Below are positions 5,148 to 9,765 of a stretch of 9,765 nucleotides of DNA, piece after piece. Below the pieces are notes generated by a model. That model was not told where the DNA came from. It worked only from the letters and a program-made list of their open reading frames with translations, and did no database searches. A program made the translations under genes and the position numbers. The DNA comes from an uncultured Clostridia bacterium (lineage in GTDB: Bacteria; Bacillota; Clostridia; Lachnospirales; Lachnospiraceae). The DNA is taken from assembly GCA_947088195.1 (NCBI GenBank), contig CAMUFS010000094.1:1-9765 (forward strand), in the 5' to 3' direction. The first letter of the stretch is position 1. Each line of letters opens with the position of its first letter.

Positions 5148-6194
5148 ATGAATCATATATTATCCTACAGCGGGCTTGCAACAAAAATACGGGCGATGCA
5201 GAGCCGACTTTTGACACGGGCCCAGCTTTTTGAGCTGGCAGGCTGCTCTTCCATAGCAGATGCTGCTGCCTATCTAAAACAGCAGCCCGGCTATAATCAA
5301 ACACTTCAGAATCTGGATGAGTCCTCCTTAAACCGCAGTGCGATAGAACAATATTTAAAGCAGAGTATACTGCGGGATTTTTCCAGAATATATCGTTTTT
5401 GCAATTTAAAACAGCGGCAGTTTCTTGATTTGTATGTCCTCCGCTATGAAGTTTCTTTTCTTAAGCTATGTCTGCGCACGGTCTATGATGAAAATATAAT
5501 TTCTATCGCAGATGAGGATACAGCATGGTTTTATAAAAGATATTTTTCCGTTGACATTGCAAAGCTTAATGCAGCGTCAACATTGGGCAGGCTGATAGAT
5601 GCGTTAAAGGGTACTAATTATTATTCTATGTTATCAGGAATCTATGACAATGCCGGGCAGGAGACAACGCTTTTTGACTATGAGATGGCACTTGATCTAT
5701 ATTATTTTGGCAGTACGTGGAAGACTATCAACAAACAGTTTTCAGGAAAGGAAAAAAGTGCTCTTCTGGAGGCTTATGGCTCAAAAATGGACATGTTGAA
5801 TATTCAGTGGATCTATCGTTTAAAAAAATACTATAAAATGTCTGCCGCTGAGATTTTTGATAGTTTGATTCCCGTTTATTATCGTCTTAAGAAGGAAACG
5901 ATAGCTGCTATGGTGGAGGCGGAAAATCTAAATTATTTGGCAGAGCAGATCCGTTCAACACGTTATGGAGAGCAATTTTCTGAGGATTCCCCGTCTGAGC
6001 TAGAACAGCGCTATCATGCAGCTCTCCACGCGATACACAAAGCCAGTGTGCGGAAATATCCATACTCGATTGTCTGTGTGGATTCTTATTTGTATGAAAA
6101 AGAACAGGAGACCGATCTGATAACAACGATTATTGAGGGAATCCGCTATGGGCTGAGCCATGATGAAATTACACGCTATATCACATATACGTAA
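5148..6194 (+). CDS. atpC: A/V-type ATP synthase subunit C (d-like)
   Basis: A 348-residue soluble helical protein of the V-ATPase C/d family. It caps the proteolipid ring and couples it to the central stalk (subunits D and F). The typical opening YSGLATKIRAMQSRLLTRAQLFELA is a variant of the family's Y..LNARVRAM.SRLL motif. The C-terminus, with KYPYSIVCVDSYLYEKEQETDLITTIIEG, is the usual third repeat where family members have an E-x3-L-x-I-I pattern. ATG 5148 is five bases after the subunit H stop. A GGAG at 5134-5137 is ten bases upstream, a weak spacing suggesting dependence on coupling to the upstream gene. An earlier GTG at 5103 would overlap subunit H and adds non-family residues. Confidence 0.92.
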   Translation: MNHILSYSGLATKIRAMQSRLLTRAQLFELAGCSSIADAAAYLKQQPGYNQTLQNLDESSLNRSAIEQYLKQSILRDFSRIYRFCNLKQRQFLDLYVLRYEVSFLKLCLRTVYDENIISIADEDTAWFYKRYFSVDIAKLNAASTLGRLIDALKGTNYYSMLSGIYDNAGQETTLFDYEMALDLYYFGSTWKTINKQFSGKEKSALLEAYGSKMDMLNIQWIYRLKKYYKMSAAEIFDSLIPVYYRLKKETIAAMVEAENLNYLAEQIRSTRYGEQFSEDSPSELEQRYHAALHAIHKASVRKYPYSIVCVDSYLYEKEQETDLITTIIEGIRYGLSHDEITRYITYT

Positions 6195-6219
6195 GCTTAT
6201 TTAAGGAGGTGACGATCCT

Positions 6220-8136
6220 GTGATTGTTAAAATGAAATTCATAAGCATTACTGGTCCCAAGGACGATATTGATCGTGTTGCGGGACAATACTTGTCCAAA
6301 TATGAAATTCAGCTTGAAAATGCTGTCTCTGAATTAAAGACGGTACAGAACATCGCTCCTTTTGCGGAGAGCAATCCCTATAAGGAAATTGTACAGAAGG
6401 CATCAGTTCTTGTAGATAGTCTTTCTGATGCTGGTTCCGGGGAGGAGATGAATCTCTCCATTGATGAATGTATTGCCCTGATCAATCAACTGGAGGAAAA
6501 ACTTTCTCCCATTGTGGAGGAGCAGAAGAGGCTTCAAGAAACGGCGGTCAAATACCGGGCTTCTTTAAATGATATTGCTCATTTTAGAGATCTACACTAT
6601 AATATTGAGAGCATTATGAATTTTAAGCATGTGAAGTACCGCTTTGGCAAGATTGCGCTGGAATATTACGATAAATTTGAACAGTATATTGACAATGACC
6701 TGCACACCATTTTTCACAAGTGTCAGAGTGACAGCGATTATGTATGGGGGGTCTATTTTGTTCTTGCCACGGAGGCAGATCAAATTGATGCGGTATATTC
6801 ATCTCTTCATTTTGAGAGATTCTACCTTAAAGGAGATTATAAAGGAACGCCAAATGAGGCGTACAATGAGCTGGAATCGGCCATGAAAGAGGTAGAGGAG
6901 CAGATAGATAAGCTTGAGAAGGAAAGAAATCATATCCTTTCTCATTCTGCCACCAAGCTTCGATTTGCGAAGGAACGGCTTGCCATGGCATCTGAAAATT
7001 TTGATATTCGAAAGCTGGCGGCGCGTACCCTGAACAAAAAAGAGACATTCTATATTTTATGTGGATGGATGTCGGAGGAGGATGCGGCGGCATTTACCTA
7101 CGAGATAGAGGGGGATGAGAAGGTACATTGTATTATTGAGGAGGACACCAAACATACGCAGCCTCCAACAAAGTTGAAAAATCCAAAGCTTTTTAAACCC
7201 TTTGAAATGTTTGTGCGCATGTATGGGCTTCCCGCCTATCATGAATTTGATCCCACAATTTTTCTTGCACTTACCTACACCTTTATTTTTGGTGCTATGT
7301 TTGGCGATGTGGGACAGGGGCTTCTTCTGTTTGTTGGGGGAGCTCTACTGTATCGATTTAAGAAGATGGATCTGGCGGCAATTATCTCTTGCGCAGGAAT
7401 CTTTTCTACATTGTTTGGCTTTTTGTTTGGCAGTGTCTTTGGCTTTGAGAATGTGATTGATGCCATGTGGATGCGCCCAATATCTCATATGACCAATCTG
7501 CCACTTATTGGAAGGCTGAACACCGTATTTATTATAGCGATCGCTTTTGGTATGGTTCTTGTGATGGGCACGATGATTATCAACATTATCAATGGTTTAA
7601 GGATCCATGATATAGAGTCGGCTGTATTTGGGACAAATGGTGTCGCTGGGCTGGTGTTTTATTTGTCTGTCGCTGTCACCATCCTTCTGTTTATGACAGG
7701 GCACAAGCTTCCTGCTGTCGTTATTTTGATTATTATGTTTGTGATTCCGCTTTTGATTATCGCGGCAAAGGAGCCTCTCACGGCATTATTAGAAAAAAAG
7801 CCTAAGCTGATAGAGGGTGGCGTAGGAATGTTTCTTACACAAGGTTTTTTTGAGCTGTTTGAGGTTTTACTAAGCTACTTTTCCAACACCCTCTCTTTTG
7901 TGCGTATTGGAGCTTTTGCGGTCAGCCACGCGGCTATGATGGAGGTTGTACTTATGCTGGCTGGGGCAGAGAACGGAGCTTCCCCAAATTGGATTGTCAT
8001 CGTTCTGGGAAATCTGTTTGTGTGCGGTATGGAGGGACTGATCGTCGGCATACAGGTTCTTCGTCTGGAATATTATGAATTTTTCAGCCGTTTCTATAAG
8101 GGCACAGGACGAGAATTTAAACCATATACAAAGTAA
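6220..8136 (+). CDS. atpI: A/V-type ATP synthase subunit I (a-subunit)
   Basis: A 638-residue stator subunit of the membrane motor, with a large cytoplasmic N-terminal half (about 1-340, with coiled-coil stretches near 90-125 and 215-260) that contacts the peripheral stalks, and a C-terminal half of seven to eight membrane helices. The membrane part starts near D344 with the family motif FIFGAMFGDVGQGLLL. The essential arginine of the ion half-channels is R562 in SNTLSFVRIGAFAVSHA. It starts at GTG 6220, nine bases after a full AAGGAGGT (6203-6210); the nearest ATG at 6232 is too far away. It lies 25 bases downstream of subunit C and 91 bases upstream of subunit K. Confidence 0.95.
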   Translation: MIVKMKFISITGPKDDIDRVAGQYLSKYEIQLENAVSELKTVQNIAPFAESNPYKEIVQKASVLVDSLSDAGSGEEMNLSIDECIALINQLEEKLSPIVEEQKRLQETAVKYRASLNDIAHFRDLHYNIESIMNFKHVKYRFGKIALEYYDKFEQYIDNDLHTIFHKCQSDSDYVWGVYFVLATEADQIDAVYSSLHFERFYLKGDYKGTPNEAYNELESAMKEVEEQIDKLEKERNHILSHSATKLRFAKERLAMASENFDIRKLAARTLNKKETFYILCGWMSEEDAAAFTYEIEGDEKVHCIIEEDTKHTQPPTKLKNPKLFKPFEMFVRMYGLPAYHEFDPTIFLALTYTFIFGAMFGDVGQGLLLFVGGALLYRFKKMDLAAIISCAGIFSTLFGFLFGSVFGFENVIDAMWMRPISHMTNLPLIGRLNTVFIIAIAFGMVLVMGTMIINIINGLRIHDIESAVFGTNGVAGLVFYLSVAVTILLFMTGHKLPAVVILIIMFVIPLLIIAAKEPLTALLEKKPKLIEGGVGMFLTQGFFELFEVLLSYFSNTLSFVRIGAFAVSHAAMMEVVLMLAGAENGASPNWIVIVLGNLFVCGMEGLIVGIQVLRLEYYEFFSRFYKGTGREFKPYTK

Positions 8137-8153
8137 ACCCCCCGTTTTCGCGC

Positions 8154-8177
8154 AGTTCACCGACGGAGCGGTGAACT
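8154..8177 (+). promoter_or_regulatory. intercistronic hairpin ahead of subunit K
   Basis: AGTTCACCG (8154-8162) and CGGTGAACT (8169-8177) form a perfect nine-pair stem with a six-base ACGGAG loop, 18 bases after the subunit I stop. Downstream is an A/T-rich stretch (8178-8212) with no clean T-run, so simple termination is unlikely. A role as RNA processing barrier, 5' stabiliser or partial attenuator for the abundant ring subunit is inference. Confidence 0.65.
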
Positions 8178-8227
8178 TTAAAATAAATAATAATTACTTT
8201 ATACAAAATCTTAAGGAGGTCATTGTT

Positions 8228-8656
8228 ATGACATTATTGGTAAAGATTACTTTAATAGCTGCCCTCACTCTCAGCATTATTATTCCATTTGGTGCATTTT
8301 TGCTCGGCAGCAAAACCAAGGGAAGATATAAAATATCACTTGGTTTTAATTGTTTTCTGTTTTTTGGAACACTTCTGCTTTCCAATATTCTTTTGTATAG
8401 AGGCGGGGCTTTTGCTGCCGCTGAGGCAGATGCTGCTACTACTGCCACAGGTCTTGGCTATCTTGCTGCGGCGCTTGTAACTGGATTGTCCTGTATTGGA
8501 GGAGGTATTGCGGTGGCATCTGCTGCGTCTGCTGCGCTGGGAGCCATCAGTGAGGATTCCTCCATTCTTGGTAAGTCTCTGATCTTTGTGGGACTGGCTG
8601 AAGGTGTGTGTCTGTATGGATTGATTATTTCTTTTATGATCCTTGGTCAGCTCTAA
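8228..8656 (+). CDS. atpK: A/V-type ATP synthase subunit K (proteolipid ring)
   Basis: A 142-residue proteolipid whose copies form the rotating membrane ring. Four membrane helices are visible: about 7-25, 36-56, 72-100 and 117-139, arranged as two hairpins. The single ion-binding carboxylate is E125 in GLAEGVCLYGLIISF of helix 4. The first hairpin carries no acidic residue, so one site is present per four helices, as in V-type rings. Helix 3 is rich in Gly, Ala and Ser (SCIGGGIAVASAASAALG). The start at 8228 has an ideal AAGGAGGT seven bases upstream. The frame is open from 8075, but that would overlap subunit I and add unrelated residues. It is typical of the Clostridia form of this subunit. 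Confidence 0.93.
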   Translation: MTLLVKITLIAALTLSIIIPFGAFLLGSKTKGRYKISLGFNCFLFFGTLLLSNILLYRGGAFAAAEADAATTATGLGYLAAALVTGLSCIGGGIAVASAASAALGAISEDSSILGKSLIFVGLAEGVCLYGLIISFMILGQL

Positions 8657-8670
8657 GAGGGAGGCGTGCC

Positions 8671-8979
8671 ATGCAGATGTATCTGATCAGTGATAATATT
8701 GATACTTATACAGGTATGCGCCTTGCCGGTGTGGAGGGCAGCGTGGTTCATGATAAGCAGGAATTAAGAGAAACTCTGAATACGGTTATGGCAGATAAAA
8801 ATATTGGCATCGTCCTTCTCACAGAAAAATTTGGCCGTGAGTACCCGGACCTTATTGATGATATTAAGCTAAATCATAAATTACCGCTTATTGTGGAGAT
8901 TCCAGATCGGCATGGTACAGGCCGCAAGCCAAACTTTATCACGGACTATGTAAATGAGGCGATTGGCTTAAAGCTATAG
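8671..8979 (+). CDS. atpF: A/V-type ATP synthase subunit F
   Basis: A 102-residue soluble subunit of the central stalk that binds subunit D and modulates rotation and ATPase activity. The family fold is visible as alternating beta and alpha segments: MYLISDNIDTYTGMRLAGVEG, then a mid helix, the strand IGIVLLTE, LPLIVEIPD, and a C-terminal helix. Length is normal (about 100). A ribosome binding site AGGGAGG (8658-8664) lies six bases before the ATG at 8671, and the subunit K stop is 14 bases upstream. The earlier in-frame GTG at 8608 overlaps subunit K and is rejected. ATG 8677 is a possible alternative start. Confidence 0.94.
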   Translation: MQMYLISDNIDTYTGMRLAGVEGSVVHDKQELRETLNTVMADKNIGIVLLTEKFGREYPDLIDDIKLNHKLPLIVEIPDRHGTGRKPNFITDYVNEAIGLKL

Positions 8980-8994
8980 GAAGGAGGGACGTCC

Positions 8995-9570
8995 ATGACA
9001 ACAGAGGAAAAATTAAAGCATTTTCTGGAGGCTTCCATAGAGAGCGCCACCAATCAGAGCACGCAGCTTATTGATGATTATGCGAAGGCATTGCAGATTC
9101 TTTTTGAGGATCATAAGGTAGATGTGCAAAGAAAGGCAGAGCTTCAGATACGGCTTGGAAAGGAAAGCCTTGAGCGTGAGATGAACAAAGAATTGTTCCG
9201 AGAACAGCTTCGGATCAAGAGAGAGATGACGAAAAAGCAGACGGCTCTAAAGGCAATGCTGTTTTCTGAGATTGAGGAGCTGTTGGCGGAATATATGACA
9301 ACGAAGGAATATCAGGAGCTTTTGATTCGGCAGATTAAAGAAGCAGCTCATTTTGCAGGGACTGAGGATATTATGATCTACATCGATCCTTCCGATTCGA
9401 GTAGGCTTGAGGCTCTGGAGGATGCCACAAAAGCCCATCTGACCGTGAGCGAGGCACAGTTTATGGGCGGAACCCGCGCAGTGATTCATTCCAGGAACAT
9501 ATTGATTGATAATTCCTTTGAGACAAAAATAAAGGAAGCCAAAGAAGCATTTTCATTTCTTATAAATTAA
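8995..9570 (+). CDS. atpE: A/V-type ATP synthase subunit E (peripheral stalk)
   Basis: A 191-residue stalk subunit. The N-terminal half (about 10-100) is a long charged helix with heptad-like Leu, Ile and Ala, predicted to wind with subunit H. The C-terminal half is globular with alternating strands and helices (IMIYIDPSDSSRLEAL, then FMGGTRAVIHSRNILIDNSF) and attaches to the top of the A3B3 head. The GGxxAVIHSRNILIDNSFETKI segment is the conserved family tail (typically GG....d..i..dntl..rl). AAGGAGGG at 8981-8988 lies six bases before the ATG. It is 15 bases after the subunit F stop and 15 bases before subunit A. Confidence 0.94.
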   Translation: MTTEEKLKHFLEASIESATNQSTQLIDDYAKALQILFEDHKVDVQRKAELQIRLGKESLEREMNKELFREQLRIKREMTKKQTALKAMLFSEIEELLAEYMTTKEYQELLIRQIKEAAHFAGTEDIMIYIDPSDSSRLEALEDATKAHLTVSEAQFMGGTRAVIHSRNILIDNSFETKIKEAKEAFSFLIN

Positions 9571-9588
9571 AAAGGAGCAGCTCCTATG
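9571..9588 (+). promoter_or_regulatory. ribosome binding site of subunit A inside a palindrome
   Basis: AGGAG (9573-9577) is followed by CAG and CTCCT (9581-9585), a perfect five-pair stem with a three-base loop ending just before the ATG at 9586. The Shine-Dalgarno bases are therefore paired with the bases next to the start codon. Ribosomes ending translation of subunit E at 9570 would reach and open it. Whether it lowers initiation is untested. Confidence 0.6.
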
Positions 9589-9765
9589 ACAAAGACAGGA
9601 AAAATATATGGCATTAACGGGCCAGTTATTTATCTAAAAGGAAATACTGGTTTTCAGATGTCAGAGATGGTATATGTCGGCAAGGAAAAGCTCGTGGGTG
9701 AAGTGATCGGCCTGACGCGCGATCAGACTACCATCCAAGTGTTTGAGGAGACTTCCGGGCTTAAG
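9586..9765 (+). CDS. atpA: A/V-type ATP synthase catalytic subunit A, N-terminus only
   Basis: Sixty codons of the catalytic subunit are present before the window ends in frame. Residues 1-60 form the N-terminal beta-barrel domain: TGKIYGINGPVIYLKG, then MSEMVYVGKEKLVGEVIGL and TIQVFEETSGL, matching the family pattern GxIxxVxGPVV...M.EMV.VG...L.GEVI.L......IQVYE.T.GL. The P-loop nucleotide site and the bulge domain lie beyond the edge. The gene is the seventh in the operon and should be followed by subunits B and D. Confidence 0.96.
   Translation, partial: MTKTGKIYGINGPVIYLKGNTGFQMSEMVYVGKEKLVGEVIGLTRDQTTIQVFEETSGLK

Noticed and set aside
8154..8180. Intrinsic terminator splitting the ATPase operon
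   Set aside because: Only a short TTT follows the stem and the downstream genes belong to the same complex, so full termination is unlikely.
8075..8227. Longer N-terminus for subunit K from 8075
   Set aside because: It overlaps subunit I and the intercistronic hairpin, while ATG 8228 has an ideal ribosome binding site and the family N-terminus.
8608..8670. Longer N-terminus for subunit F from GTG 8608
   Set aside because: It overlaps the end of subunit K; ATG 8671 has a strong ribosome binding site.
1..9765. CRISPR array, prophage genes or antiphage system
   Set aside because: No regularly spaced repeats and no phage or defence genes were seen apart from the IS605-type TnpA/TnpB.

Overview
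This window comes from a low-GC Gram-positive bacterium, most likely a gut-type Clostridia/Lachnospiraceae member. The reasons are strong AGGAGG-type ribosome binding sites, sigma-A-like promoters, AT-rich intergenic DNA, a bacterial A/V-type ATPase operon and an IS200/IS605 element. Genus cannot be fixed from sequence alone.

Left part (1-2763). A tRNA-Lys(CTT) gene on the minus strand runs off the left edge. Its consensus promoter is divergent from that of an AI-2E family (UPF0118/PerM) membrane transporter (229-1413, plus). Convergent to the transporter is a minus-strand cluster: trmB (tRNA m7G46 methyltransferase), then a GC-rich structured intergenic element, then a previously easy-to-miss 47-codon basic ORF, then trxA (thioredoxin). 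The transporter and trxA converge on a shared hairpin.

Middle (about 2802-4642). A complete IS605-type element lies on the minus strand, with tnpA (HUH/Y1 transposase) and tnpB (RNA-guided nuclease) overlapping by one base, hairpin ends, and a structured right end likely to encode the reRNA/omegaRNA. All recognisable catalytic residues are present in both proteins. It sits between trmB and the ATPase operon, 38 bp upstream of the trmB start codon, so element transcripts run toward trmB.

Right part (4819-9765). A plus-strand A/V-type ATPase operon runs in the order H(G-like stalk)-C-I-K-F-E-A, with subunit A cut by the window edge (B and D presumably follow). I and K form the membrane ion path, H and E the peripheral stalks, C and F the central rotor connection, and A the catalytic head. 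Gaps are short except before subunit K, where a 91-base gap carries a perfect hairpin and an A/U-rich leader. The subunit A ribosome binding site is buried in a small palindrome.

I do not see a wholly new multi-gene system. The most interesting items are the apparently intact TnpB/reRNA locus beside trmB, the structured intergenic element, the small ORF ahead of trxA, and the two RNA-level signals inside the ATPase operon.
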